A DNA stretch of 64,000 bases from Beijerinckiaceae bacterium (GCA_019745195.1 JAIETL010000020.1:43646-107645); one strand, 5' to 3'. Shown: positions 46,828-55,702, counted from the stretch's first letter. Numbers and translations are program-made. Notes: generated by a model from the sequence alone, not told the origin.

Positions 46828-46906
46828 CGTCATTGCGAGCGAAAGCGAAGCAATCCAGCGTTTCGCTCCACGTCTCCTGGATTGCTTCGCTTCGCTCGCA
46901 AAGACG
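46828..46906. repeat. Intraoperonic palindromic repeat between kdpB and kdpC
   Basis: The left arm (46828-46858, CATTGCGAGCG then AAGCAATCCAG) and right arm (46877-46906, CTGGATTGCTTCGCTTCGCT then CGCAAAGACG) are near-perfect inverted copies of about 30 bases separated by 18 bases. This is the stem-loop repeat with a core like CATTGCGAGCGAAGCGAAGC that I recognise as dispersed in Hyphomicrobiales genomes. A frame beginning within it (46833) continues into kdpC, but is not the real start. Confidence 0.8.
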
Positions 46907-46937
46907 GCAGATTCCACCGACAAATAGGTCCAGAATC

Positions 46938-47534
46938 ATGAGCCTCACTTCAAACCTTCGCCCCGCCGTCGTCTCGATGGTTCTTTTCACCGCCCTGCTC
47001 GGGGTCGCCTATCCGCTCGGCGTCACCGCCGTCTCGCAGGCGCTTTTTCCGGCGCAGGCCGGCGGCTCGCTGATCCGCGATGCCTCCGGCGCAATCGTCG
47101 GCTCGGCCCTGATCGGCCAGAATTTTTCGGGCGAGGCCTATCTGCGTCCCCGGCCCTCGGCCGCCGGCAAGGACGGCTATGATGCAACCTCCTCCTCCGG
47201 CTCCAATCTCGGGCCTCTCAATGAGGATCTGGCGACGCGCATCAAGACGGATGCGGAAGCCAGCCGCGTCGCCGACGGCGCCGGGCCGATACCGCCCGAC
47301 GCCGTGCAGGCCTCGGCGTCGGGACTCGACCCGCATATCTCGCCTGAAAACGCGGCCCGGCAGATCGAGCGGATCGCCAAGGCGCGTGGCATCCAGCCCT
47401 TGCAGGTGGCGGAGATCGTGGCGCAGAACACGGAAGGCTACCTGCTGGGCTTCATCGGCCGGCCGCGGGTTAATGTGCTGACCGCCAACCTCGCTCTCGA
47501 CGCACGCTATCCGAAGGCCCAAGCTAAGCCCTGA
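46938..47534 (+). CDS. kdpC: Potassium-transporting ATPase subunit KdpC
   Basis: From ATG 46938 the product is 198 residues with one N-terminal helix (about 12-32, VVSMVLFTALLGVAYPLGV) and a periplasmic domain with GQNFSGEAYLRPRPSAAG, SGLDPHISPENAARQIERIA and GFIGRPRVNVLTANLAL. It is an essential part of KdpFABC. Its stop overlaps the kdpD start (TGATG). Confidence 0.96.
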   Translation: MSLTSNLRPAVVSMVLFTALLGVAYPLGVTAVSQALFPAQAGGSLIRDASGAIVGSALIGQNFSGEAYLRPRPSAAGKDGYDATSSSGSNLGPLNEDLATRIKTDAEASRVADGAGPIPPDAVQASASGLDPHISPENAARQIERIAKARGIQPLQVAEIVAQNTEGYLLGFIGRPRVNVLTANLALDARYPKAQAKP

Positions 47535-50245
47535 TGACATCCGACGAGACCCGATTCCGCGAACAGGGACGACCCGATCCCGATGCGCTTCTGGCGCAGG
47601 CCGGCCGCGGAAAACGCGGCCGGCTCAAGATTTTTCTCGGCATGGCGCCCGGCGTCGGCAAGACCTACGAGATGCTGACGCAAGGCCGGCGCGCCCAATC
47701 CGAGCATGGCGAGGTGCTGGTCGGGCTGGTCGAGACGCATGGCCGGCGCGAAACGGAAGCCCTGCTCGATGGCCTCGAAGTGATGGCGCGCCGGCCGATC
47801 GAGCATAATGGCCGCATGCTGATGGAGTTCGACCTCGACACGGCGCTGGCGCTGAAGCCGCGACTGCTGCTGGTCGACGAATACGCCCATTCCAACGCCC
47901 ATGGCAGCCGCCATCCCAAGCGCTGGCAGGATGTCGACGAACTTCTGGAAGCCGGCATCGATGTCTGGACGACGCTGAACGTCCAGCATCTGGAAAGCCT
48001 CGTCGACGTGGTCTGGAAGATCACCGGCGTGCGCCAGCGCGAGACGGTGCCTGACAGCGTGCTGAGCCGGGCCGACGAAATCGAGCTGATCGACATCACG
48101 CCGACGGAACTGCGCCAGCGCATGGCCGAGGGCAAGGTCTATCTGCCGGAGACGGCGCGGCTCGCGGCCGACAATTTCTTCAAGCCCGAGAACCTGACCG
48201 CGCTGCGCGAACTCGCCTTGCGCCGCGCCGCACAAACGGTGGACGACCAGCTCAGCCAGGCGATGAAGCGCGCCGGCGTCGAGGGGCCCTGGGCGGCCGG
48301 CGAGCGCATCCTCGTGCTGATCGGCCCCGACGCCATGGCGCAATCGCTCGTGCGCGCCGGGCGCAGGCTGTCCGACATGATGATGGACGCGCCCTGGCTG
48401 GTCGCGCATGTCGAGCGGCCGAACCAGATGGATGGGGACGCCCGGCGCGGGCAGAAACTCGCCGGCGCCCTGAAGCTCGCCGAGCAGCTCGGCGCGGTCA
48501 ATGTCGTGCTGACCGGCGACGATCTTGTGGCGACCGTGCTCGACTATGCAAGGCGCAACAACGTCACGCAGATCGTGGTCGGCAAATCGCATCGCAAGGG
48601 CTGGCGGGCCTGGTTCCACCGCTCGCTGGCCCCGGCCCTGCTAAAGGCGCAAAACGGCGCAGCGCTGCATATCATCACCGACGTGGCGGCCGGCCCGGCC
48701 GAGCCGACCGGCGCTGCGCCGAAACGCACCTTCGCCTGGCGCGGGCATCTCGGGGCGGCGGCGATGGTCGCGGTGGCTGTCGGCCTGGCTACGCTGCTCG
48801 ACCGCCAGACGGAGAACGTCAACCTCGCGATGCTGTTCCTGGTCAGCGTGCTGGGCGCTGGCGTCGCCTTCGGGCTCTGGCCGGCGCTGTCGGCGGCGGC
48901 GCTGGCCGCCTTCGCCTACAACTTCTTCTTCCTCGAACCGCGCCTGACCTTCTGGATCGGCCATCCCGCCGACGTCCTGACCTTCCTCGTCTTCTTCGTC
49001 GCGGCGGTCGCGACCGGCGGGCTCACCGGCCGCATTCGCGACCAGGCGCGCGCCACGGCGCGGCGGGCCTCGGCCATCGCGGCGCTGCTGGCGGCGAGCC
49101 GCAGGCTTTCGGCCGCCGCCCGCAAGGAGGATGCGGCAAGCGTGCTGGCCGAGCAGCTCTCGGCCGCGACCTCGGGCAGGATCATCGTGCTTTTGCCACA
49201 GCGCGACGAGATCGCCCCCGTGGCCGGCGCGCCCGCGCTGGAGGCGCTGACCACCGCGGACATGACGGCGGCACGCTGGGCCTGGACGCGCGGCGAGCCC
49301 GCCGGTGCGGGCACCGGCACGCTGCCCAATGTCGCCTGGACCTTCCGGCCGCTGCAGGGCGTGCGCGCGCGCTCCGGCGTGGTCGGATTCGAGCCCAAGG
49401 CCCTGCTCGGCGCGGAGAACGAGCGCTTCGCGATGGCGCTGCTCGACCAGGGCGCTATCGCGCTGGAGCGCGCCGAACTCGCGCAGGCGGCGATCGACGC
49501 CGAAGCCCTCCAGCGCAGCGATCGGCTGCGCTCGGCGCTGCTGAACTCCGTCAGCCACGACCTGCGTACGCCGCTGGCGACCGTGCTCGGCTCGGTCACG
49601 ACGCTGATCGACTACGGCAAGAGCGTCGAACCGGCGGTCGCCGACGACCTGCTGCTTTCGATCCGCGAGGAGGCCGAGCGGCTGAACCGCTATGTCGGAG
49701 ACCTGCTCGACATGACGCGGCTGGAAGGCGGCGCGCTGGTGACGCGGCGCGACTGGACCGATGTCCGCGACGTGATCGCGGCCGCGATCGCCCGCGTCGC
49801 GCGCCGGCAGGGCAAGCGCCGCATCCAGCGCGATTTCCCCGCCACGCTATCGATGGTGCGGGCCGACCCCACCTTGCTGGAACAGGCTCTGGTGAACATC
49901 CTCGAAAACGCCATCGCCTATGGCGAGGACGGATCGACGATCGAGACCGCGGCCTATGAGGACCGGGGCAATGTCGTGATTTCGATCGAGGACGAGGGTC
50001 GCGGCATCCCGACCGCCGAACTCGAACGCGTCTTCGAGAAATTCCGCCGCATGGAGGAAGCGACCGATCGCGGCGGGGAGCGCGGCAAGGGAGCCGGCCT
50101 GGGCCTTGCCATTTCCAAGGGTTTCGTCGAGGCCATGGGCGGGCGCATCGCCGCCGCGAGCCCGATCAAGCCCGACGGCACTGGCGGCACCCGCATCCTG
50201 ATCAGCCTGCGCAAGGACGGCGTCGCGCCGGAGACGACATCATGA
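47534..50245 (+). CDS. kdpD: Osmosensitive K+ channel histidine kinase KdpD
   Basis: The 903-residue sensor starts with a KdpD domain having the Walker A GMAPGVGKTYEML and Walker B LLLVDEYAHSN, a Usp-like domain (about 250-375), four transmembrane helices (DUF4118, about 405-500), a GAF-like domain, the H-box (SVSHDLRTPLATVLGS) and an ATPase domain. It controls KdpE phosphorylation in response to low K+ and salt. It overlaps both kdpC and kdpE. Confidence 0.96.
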   Translation: MTSDETRFREQGRPDPDALLAQAGRGKRGRLKIFLGMAPGVGKTYEMLTQGRRAQSEHGEVLVGLVETHGRRETEALLDGLEVMARRPIEHNGRMLMEFDLDTALALKPRLLLVDEYAHSNAHGSRHPKRWQDVDELLEAGIDVWTTLNVQHLESLVDVVWKITGVRQRETVPDSVLSRADEIELIDITPTELRQRMAEGKVYLPETARLAADNFFKPENLTALRELALRRAAQTVDDQLSQAMKRAGVEGPWAAGERILVLIGPDAMAQSLVRAGRRLSDMMMDAPWLVAHVERPNQMDGDARRGQKLAGALKLAEQLGAVNVVLTGDDLVATVLDYARRNNVTQIVVGKSHRKGWRAWFHRSLAPALLKAQNGAALHIITDVAAGPAEPTGAAPKRTFAWRGHLGAAAMVAVAVGLATLLDRQTENVNLAMLFLVSVLGAGVAFGLWPALSAAALAAFAYNFFFLEPRLTFWIGHPADVLTFLVFFVAAVATGGLTGRIRDQARATARRASAIAALLAASRRLSAAARKEDAASVLAEQLSAATSGRIIVLLPQRDEIAPVAGAPALEALTTADMTAARWAWTRGEPAGAGTGTLPNVAWTFRPLQGVRARSGVVGFEPKALLGAENERFAMALLDQGAIALERAELAQAAIDAEALQRSDRLRSALLNSVSHDLRTPLATVLGSVTTLIDYGKSVEPAVADDLLLSIREEAERLNRYVGDLLDMTRLEGGALVTRRDWTDVRDVIAAAIARVARRQGKRRIQRDFPATLSMVRADPTLLEQALVNILENAIAYGEDGSTIETAAYEDRGNVVISIEDEGRGIPTAELERVFEKFRRMEEATDRGGERGKGAGLGLAISKGFVEAMGGRIAAASPIKPDGTGGTRILISLRKDGVAPETTS

Positions 50246-50937
50246 CGGCCTTCCGTCCGCGCATCCTCGTCATCGACGACGAGCCGCAAATCCATCGCTT
50301 CCTCGGCCCGGCGCTCGATGCGGCCGGCTACGAGCATGTCCGCGCCGAAGACGCGGCCTCCGGCCTGCGCGAGATCGCGCGCAAACCGCCAGACGCCGTC
50401 GTGCTCGATCTCGGCCTGCCCGACATGGACGGCAAGGAGGCGCTGGCCCGCGCCCGGGCGTTTTACGAAGGACCGGTTATCATCCTTTCGGCGCGGGATC
50501 GCGAGACCGAAAAAATCGACGCGCTCGACGCCGGCGCCGACGATTATGTCGAAAAGCCCTTTGGCGTCGGCGAGTTGCTGGCGCGGCTGAGGGTGGCGCT
50601 GCGCCACACCATCGAGCGGCAGGGCGCGGAGGCGACGGTTCGGTCGGGCAATGTCGAGATCGACCTCGTCAATCGCCGCGTCAGCCGGGACGGGGCGCAT
50701 GTGAAGCTCTCGCCGAAGGAGTACGACCTGCTCGCCTGCCTCGCCGGCGGCAACGGACGCGTGCTGACCCATCGCCAGATCCTGACCGCCGTCTGGGGCC
50801 CTGCCCATGAGCAGGACGTGCAGTATCTGCGCGTCTTCGTCGGGCAATTGCGCCAGAAGCTGGAGGACGATCCTGCGACGCCGAAGCTGATCGAGACGGA
50901 GCCGGGAGTCGGATATCGGCTGGGCGGGCTGGTCTGA
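50242..50937 (+). CDS. kdpE: Response regulator KdpE
   Basis: The 231-residue OmpR-type regulator has receiver Asp56 (VVLDLGLPDMDG) and a winged-helix DNA-binding domain (LSPKEYDLLACLAGG, VRVFVGQLRQKLEDDP-like region, GVGYRL). It should activate kdp transcription by binding the direct repeat at 42753-42770. ATG 50242 overlaps the kdpD stop. Confidence 0.95.
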   Translation: MTAFRPRILVIDDEPQIHRFLGPALDAAGYEHVRAEDAASGLREIARKPPDAVVLDLGLPDMDGKEALARARAFYEGPVIILSARDRETEKIDALDAGADDYVEKPFGVGELLARLRVALRHTIERQGAEATVRSGNVEIDLVNRRVSRDGAHVKLSPKEYDLLACLAGGNGRVLTHRQILTAVWGPAHEQDVQYLRVFVGQLRQKLEDDPATPKLIETEPGVGYRLGGLV

Positions 50938-51051
50938 TTGCTTGCCGCCCGACAGTACGATCTGTTTCAGGCAGCCCTCGCCTCCCCACTCGAAAAGACA
51001 AATCTCCTCCTTTCGAACGGGAATAAGAAAAAACCCGCTACCTGACGTGAA

Positions 51052-51080
51052 TTGAACCGCCAGCCGCGTCGGCTTATTTC
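51052..51080 (+). promoter_or_regulatory. Candidate promoter of the sulfite-reductase operon
   Basis: TTGAAC (51052-51057) and TATTTC (51075-51080) are spaced by 17 bases, 36 bp upstream of the ferredoxin start. Only moderate matches to the consensus. The rest of the gap 50938-51115 holds nothing I recognise. Confidence 0.3.
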
Positions 51081-51115
51081 AAACGCTCGGAAGAACGAAC
51101 GGGATCGGCAGCGCC

Positions 51116-51430
51116 GTGGGCTTTCTGAACGTCATCGATCGCGATGGACATCCGCACCGGCTTGAAGCCGTCGAAGGCTGGCGGGTGATGGAGCTGCTTC
51201 GCGACTACAAGGTCGGCATCGAGGGCGTCTGCGGCGGGTCCTGCGATTGCGCGACCTGCCATGTCGTCGTCGCGGCGGATTGGGCGGCGCGCTTGCCCGA
51301 GCCCCGATCCGACGAAATCGACGCGCTCGACACCCTGCCTTTGATTGAGCCCAACTCGCGGCTGTCCTGCCAGATCATCTGGTCGGACGATCTCGACGGC
51401 CTGACCCTGACATTGGCGGAGGCCGCGTGA
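51116..51430 (+). CDS. [2Fe-2S] ferredoxin
   Basis: The 104-residue product is an adrenodoxin-type ferredoxin with cluster ligands Cys39, Cys45, Cys48 (CGGSCDCATC, an extra Cys43) and Cys85 (SRLSCQI), preceded by the usual RDG turn. It is the first gene of a unit with DUF2849 and cysI, so it is a plausible electron donor to the sulfite reductase (inference). The start GTG 51116 has no clear ribosome-binding site. Confidence 0.85.
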   Translation: MGFLNVIDRDGHPHRLEAVEGWRVMELLRDYKVGIEGVCGGSCDCATCHVVVAADWAARLPEPRSDEIDALDTLPLIEPNSRLSCQIIWSDDLDGLTLTLAEAA

Positions 51431-51786
51431 TGGCTGCTGTTCCCAAGCGCCCGCCTCTGCCTGCGATCCTGCTCGCCAACGACCTGCTCGACGGCGACGT
51501 CGTCTTTGCCAGCGGAGGTGCGACGGACGCGATCGTGTGGACGCGCGATCCGGCCCTGGCGCTTGTGGCGACCGACGATGCCGCCGCGACGGTGCTGGAG
51601 TCGTTCGCCGCCGCCGAACTCGCGGGAAACCGCGTCGTGGACGCCTATCTCGTCGATGTCGAGATTCAGTCCGGCGCGCCTGTGCCGCGCCATTTCCGCG
51701 AGCGTTTCAAGACGCTCGGCCCCAGCAACCGCCCCGATCTCGGCAAGCAGGCCGGCGATGGGATCGAAAACGGTCGAAGGGCCTGA
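51427..51786 (+). CDS. DUF2849 family protein
   Basis: The 119-residue product (ANDLLDGDVVFASGGATDAIVW, ARDPALALVATDDAAA-like region, and a C-terminal FRERFKTLGPSNRPDLGKQ) is of the DUF2849 family, found almost only next to cysI in alphaproteobacteria. Function is unknown, likely an accessory to sulfite reduction. It starts at GTG 51427 or ATG 51430, overlapping the ferredoxin stop, and ends 3 bases before cysI. Confidence 0.8.
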   Translation: MMAAVPKRPPLPAILLANDLLDGDVVFASGGATDAIVWTRDPALALVATDDAAATVLESFAAAELAGNRVVDAYLVDVEIQSGAPVPRHFRERFKTLGPSNRPDLGKQAGDGIENGRRA

Positions 51787-51789
51787 AGC

Positions 51790-53460
51790 ATGTATCGCTA
51801 CGACGAATTCGACGAGCGCTTCGTCCGCGAGCGGGTCGGCCAGTTCCGCGATCAGGTCGCGCGCCGGCTCGACGGTTCGCTGACCGAGGACGAGTTCAAG
51901 CCGCTGCGGCTCAAGAACGGCGTCTATCTGCAGCTTCACGCCTATATGCTGCGGATTGCCATTCCCTATGGCACGCTGTCGTCGAGGCAACTGCGCCAGC
52001 TCGCTTTGATCGGCGAGCGCTATGATCGCGGGTACGGCCATTTCACGACGCGGCAGAATCTGCAGTTCAACTGGCCGAAACTGCGCGACATCCCCGCCAT
52101 CCTCGACCTGCTCGCCGATGTCGAGATGCATGGCATCCAGACCTCGGGAAATTGCATCCGCAACGTCACGGCCGATCATTTCGCCGGCGTCGCGCAGGAC
52201 GAGATCGAGGATCCGCGCCCGACCGCCGAGCTGATCCGGCAATGGTCGTCGCTCCACCCCGAGTTCAGCTACCTGCCGCGCAAGTTCAAGATCGCCGTGA
52301 CCGGGGCCGAGCATGATCGCGCCGTGATCAAGGCGCACGATATCGGGCTACGGCTGCGTCGGCATCCAGACACCGGTGCGGTCGGCTACGAGATCAGCGT
52401 CGGCGGCGGGCTCGGCCGCACGCCAATGATCGGCAAGGTCGTGCGCGACCATCTGCCCAAGGGAGACCTGCTCGCCTATCTGGAGGCGATCATGCGGGTC
52501 TATAATCTCGAGGGCCGGCGCGACAACAAATACAAGGCCAGGGTCAAGATCCTCGTTCACGAGATCGGCGCGGAGGAATTCACTCGCCGCGTCGAGGAGG
52601 AGTTCGCACGGCTCGATGGGCCGTCGGTCAATGCGGACCCGGCCGAGGTTGAGCGCATCGCGGCCTATTTCGCGCCGCCCGCCTATGAGACGCTGCCCGA
52701 GACGAGCCGGACGCTCGACGCCATGAAGGCGGCCAACCCCGCTTTCGCGCGCTGGGCCGAGGTCAACACTGCGCCGCACAAGGCACCGGGCTACACGGCG
52801 CTGACGATCTCGCTGAAGCCGCTTGGCCAGGCGCCGGGCGATGCAACCTCCGACCAGATGCGCCTCGTCGCCGATATCGCCGATGAGTTCTCGCATTCCG
52901 AGATCCGCGTCACGCATGCGCAGAACCTCGTCCTGCCTTACGTCCGCCAGCGCGATCTGTTCGCGATCTGGCAGCGGCTTGGCGAGGCGGGGCTGGCGAG
53001 CGCCAATGTCGGCCTGATCACCGACATCATCGCCTGCCCCGGCCTCGATTACTGCGCGCTGGCGACCGCCCGCTCGATCCCGATCGCACAGGCGATCCAG
53101 CAGCGCTTCGCCGACGCGGCGCGCGAAGCCGAGATCGGCGCGCTCAACATCAAGATCTCGGGCTGCATCAACGCCTGCGGCCATCACCATGTCGGCCATA
53201 TCGGCATTCTCGGGCTGGAGAAGCGCGGCATCGAATCCTACCAGATCACGCTCGGCGGCGACGCCACCGAGAACGCCGCGATCGGCGAGATTCTGGGGCC
53301 GGGCCTGCCCGCCGAGGAGGTGCCAGACGCGATCGAGCGCATCGTCGGCGTTTATCTCGCGCAGCGGGTCGAGGGCGAGAGCTTCATCGACACCGTTCGA
53401 CGGATCGGTCTCGCGCCGTTCAAATCGGCCTTTCAGGAGGCAGCCCATGCCGTTGCTTGA
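51790..53460 (+). CDS. cysI: Nitrite/sulfite reductase hemoprotein (assimilatory sulfite reductase)
   Basis: The 556-residue product has two sulfite/nitrite-reductase ferredoxin-like half-domains and the siroheme/[4Fe-4S] motifs: YGHFTTRQNLQFNW, ACPGLDYCALATARS, and GCINACGHHHVGHIG with the C-x3-C pair. It reduces sulfite to sulfide with six electrons. No CysJ flavoprotein gene is present; the ferredoxin at the start of the operon could serve instead. The surrounding DUF2849, DUF934 and cysG point to sulfite rather than nitrite. Confidence 0.93.
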   Translation: MYRYDEFDERFVRERVGQFRDQVARRLDGSLTEDEFKPLRLKNGVYLQLHAYMLRIAIPYGTLSSRQLRQLALIGERYDRGYGHFTTRQNLQFNWPKLRDIPAILDLLADVEMHGIQTSGNCIRNVTADHFAGVAQDEIEDPRPTAELIRQWSSLHPEFSYLPRKFKIAVTGAEHDRAVIKAHDIGLRLRRHPDTGAVGYEISVGGGLGRTPMIGKVVRDHLPKGDLLAYLEAIMRVYNLEGRRDNKYKARVKILVHEIGAEEFTRRVEEEFARLDGPSVNADPAEVERIAAYFAPPAYETLPETSRTLDAMKAANPAFARWAEVNTAPHKAPGYTALTISLKPLGQAPGDATSDQMRLVADIADEFSHSEIRVTHAQNLVLPYVRQRDLFAIWQRLGEAGLASANVGLITDIIACPGLDYCALATARSIPIAQAIQQRFADAAREAEIGALNIKISGCINACGHHHVGHIGILGLEKRGIESYQITLGGDATENAAIGEILGPGLPAEEVPDAIERIVGVYLAQRVEGESFIDTVRRIGLAPFKSAFQEAAHAVA

Positions 53461-53968
53461 CCGGAACGGGACGAAGATCGACGCCTGGACCCGCAGCGAG
53501 GGCCCCGCCATCGGCAATCTTTCGCAGGCGCTCGTGCCGTGGGAGGCGCTGGCCGAGGCGCTGCCGCAGAAGACGCGCGACCAGCGCATCGGCGTGATCG
53601 TGCCCAACACCGTGCGCATTGCCGAACTGAAGCTGGTGCTGCGCCAGCTTTCGCTCGTCGCGGTCGCCTTCCCCGCCTATTCCGACGGGCGCGGCTTCAG
53701 CCTCGCAAAGCATATCCGCAACCACGGCTTCACAGGAACGCTGCGCGCCAGCGGGCCGCTGATCGCCGACCAGTTCGCCTATGCGCTGTCCTGCGGCTTC
53801 GACGAAATCGAACTGCCCGATACGCTGGCAGCGCGCCAGCCGGTCGAGCAGTGGCTGAAGGCCCGCGACCTGATCAGCCATGGCTACCAGCGCGGCTATG
53901 GCGACAGCCGGAACATCCTGGACCAGCGCCGCGCCGCGCGCGCCGCAGACCAAGTAAGGGCGTCCTGA
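53447..53968 (+). CDS. DUF934 family protein (sulfite-reductase associated)
   Basis: From ATG 53447 (CAGGAGG before) the product is 173 residues: LPEKTRDQRIG-like region at about 45, then FPAYSDGRGFSLAKHIR and the conserved FDEIELPD, QRGYGDSRNIL. DUF934 proteins are found next to cysH and cysI and are thought to act in sulfate assimilation. Its start overlaps the cysI end by 14 bases. In most relatives cysH (PAPS/APS reductase) separates the two, but here it is absent. Confidence 0.85.
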   Translation: MPLLDRNGTKIDAWTRSEGPAIGNLSQALVPWEALAEALPQKTRDQRIGVIVPNTVRIAELKLVLRQLSLVAVAFPAYSDGRGFSLAKHIRNHGFTGTLRASGPLIADQFAYALSCGFDEIELPDTLAARQPVEQWLKARDLISHGYQRGYGDSRNILDQRRAARAADQVRAS

Positions 53969-54044
53969 GATGGCGTTCCGGGGCGAAACCGGGATGGACG
54001 CGCCCGCGCAAAAAGCCGCCCTGCGGAGAATCGAGGAGGACAGC

Positions 54045-54212
54045 ATGGACAGCGAGATCGCGACGATCCTGCCCGCCCGCCGGCATGAGCGCTGGTTCGA
54101 TATTTGCTTTCGCCTTATCATCCTGGCATTGGCCGGGTTCTGGCTGCTGACGCCTCCGGCGGGCGGCCAGTCCCCGGCGATGGAGATGAAAGCGGCAGCG
54201 ACGACCCGATGA
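54045..54212 (+). CDS. Small membrane protein in the sulfite-reductase operon, unknown function
   Basis: From ATG 54045 (GAGGAGG upstream) the product is 55 residues: a charged N-terminus (MDSEIATILPARRHERWF), a transmembrane helix (about 20-38, CFRLIILALAGFWLLTP) and a short tail. ATG 53970 in the same frame would give 80 residues. It lies between DUF934 and cysG and its stop overlaps the cysG start (ATGA). Family not recognised. Confidence 0.5.
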   Translation: MDSEIATILPARRHERWFDICFRLIILALAGFWLLTPPAGGQSPAMEMKAAATTR

Positions 54213-55663
54213 CCGAACGACTCCCGGAATCCACGACGGCGCGCCGCATCGACCGGCTGGCGACGCTTCCGCTCTTCCACAAGCTGGACGGCCGGAAGGT
54301 CGTGCTTGCCGGATCGAGCGACGGCGCGCTTTGGAAGGCCGAGTTGCTCGCTGCCACCGGGGCCGAACTTCACGTCTATGCCGCCGACGCGCCGGAGCTT
54401 TTCGCAGGCCTCGCCGCCGATCCGCCCGCGGGCCTCGTCTTCGTGTATGAGCGGCGCTGGCAGGCCGGCGACCTCACGGATGCGGCGCTTGCGATCGGCG
54501 ATATCGAGCAGGCCGACGAAGCGCGCAGCTTCGTCGCGGCGGCGCGTCAGGCCGGTGTGCCGGTCAATGTCGTCGACAAGCCGGAATTCTGCGACTTCTC
54601 CTTCGGCTCGCTGGTCAACCGCTCGCCGCTGATCGTGGCGATCTCGACCGATGGCGCGGCGCCCGTCTTCGGGCAGGCGGTGCGCGCCAAGATCGAGGCG
54701 CTGCTGCCGACCGGCCTCAAAGCCTGGGCGCAGGCCGCGAAGGACTGGCGGCCCGCCGTTCAGGCGCGGGAACTGCCCTTCGCGCTGCGCCGCGCCTTCT
54801 GGGACAAATTCACAAGCCGCGCCATGGCTGCGCCGGAGCAGGCCCCCGACGAGGCCGACCGCGCCGCCCTGTTCTCCGAACTGGGCCGAATCGAGGGCAC
54901 CCATGACGGGACCGGCCGCGTGACGCTGGTCGGGGCCGGCCCAGGCGATCCGGAACTGCTGACGCTCAAGGCGATCCGCGCGCTGCAGAGCGCCGACATC
55001 ATCCTCTATGACGATCTGGTCTCGGCCGGCGTTCTCGAACTGGCCCGGCGCGAGGCGAAGCGCATGCTGGTCGGCAAGACCGGACACGGCCCGTCCTGCA
55101 AGCAGTCCGACATCAACGCGATGATGGTGGCGCTGGCCGGACAGGGCAAGCATGTCGTCCGCCTGAAGAGCGGCGATCCGGGCATCTTCGGGCGTGCCGG
55201 CGAAGAGATCGAGGCCTGCGCGCTGGCCGACATCCCCGTCGCGATCGTGCCCGGCATCTCGGCGGCGCAGGGTGCGGCAGCGGTGCTCGGCCTGTCGCTG
55301 ACCCATCGCGACCATGCCCGCCGGCTGCAGTTCGTCACCGGCCATGCCCGCAATGGGCAACTGCCCGACGATCTCGACTGGCGGGCGATGGCCGATCCGC
55401 ATGTGACGACGGTGATCTATATGCCGCGCGCGACGCTCGCCGCCTTTCGCGAGCATGCGCTGGCGGCGGGGCTCGATCCGCGGACGCCGGCGGTCGCGGT
55501 TCTGGGCGCGACCCGGCCCGACGAGCAGCGGGTGGCGGCCACGATCGCGACGCTACCCGAGCGGCTCTCCGAGTTGCCCGCCAAGGGGCCGATTCTGGTC
55601 ATGGTCGGAAACGCGCTGGGCGCGGCGCTTGCCGAGACGCAGGCAGGACGGATTTCCGCCTGA
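54209..55663 (+). CDS. cysG: Siroheme synthase (precorrin-2 dehydrogenase/ferrochelatase and uroporphyrinogen-III C-methyltransferase)
   Basis: From ATG 54209 the product is 484 residues. The N-terminal domain (about 10-215) is the precorrin-2 dehydrogenase/sirohydrochlorin ferrochelatase with LPLFHKLDGRKVVLAGSSDGALWK and NVVDKPEFCDFSF; the NAD-binding loop is AGSSDG rather than the canonical GGG. The C-terminal domain (about 235-484) is SUMT with VTLVGAGPGDPELLTLKAI, LYDDLVS and VRLKSGDPGIFGRAGEE. It makes siroheme for CysI. Confidence 0.94.
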   Translation: MTERLPESTTARRIDRLATLPLFHKLDGRKVVLAGSSDGALWKAELLAATGAELHVYAADAPELFAGLAADPPAGLVFVYERRWQAGDLTDAALAIGDIEQADEARSFVAAARQAGVPVNVVDKPEFCDFSFGSLVNRSPLIVAISTDGAAPVFGQAVRAKIEALLPTGLKAWAQAAKDWRPAVQARELPFALRRAFWDKFTSRAMAAPEQAPDEADRAALFSELGRIEGTHDGTGRVTLVGAGPGDPELLTLKAIRALQSADIILYDDLVSAGVLELARREAKRMLVGKTGHGPSCKQSDINAMMVALAGQGKHVVRLKSGDPGIFGRAGEEIEACALADIPVAIVPGISAAQGAAAVLGLSLTHRDHARRLQFVTGHARNGQLPDDLDWRAMADPHVTTVIYMPRATLAAFREHALAAGLDPRTPAVAVLGATRPDEQRVAATIATLPERLSELPAKGPILVMVGNALGAALAETQAGRISA

Positions 55664-55702
55664 TTTGCAGCCGACCATGATCGGCGCTGCGCAAGATGGA
55701 AC

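Noticed and set aside
46833..46937. Upstream extension of kdpC starting within the repeat element
   Set aside because: These 35 codons are read from the palindromic repeat; KdpC homology begins at ATG 46938.
51001..51115. Possible riboswitch or cysteine leader upstream of the sulfite-reductase operon
   Set aside because: No SAM or other riboswitch core elements and no Cys-rich leader peptide are visible.
53420..55456. 678-codon antisense frame opposite DUF934 and cysG
   Set aside because: Shadow frame with no domain signature; sense genes are intact.
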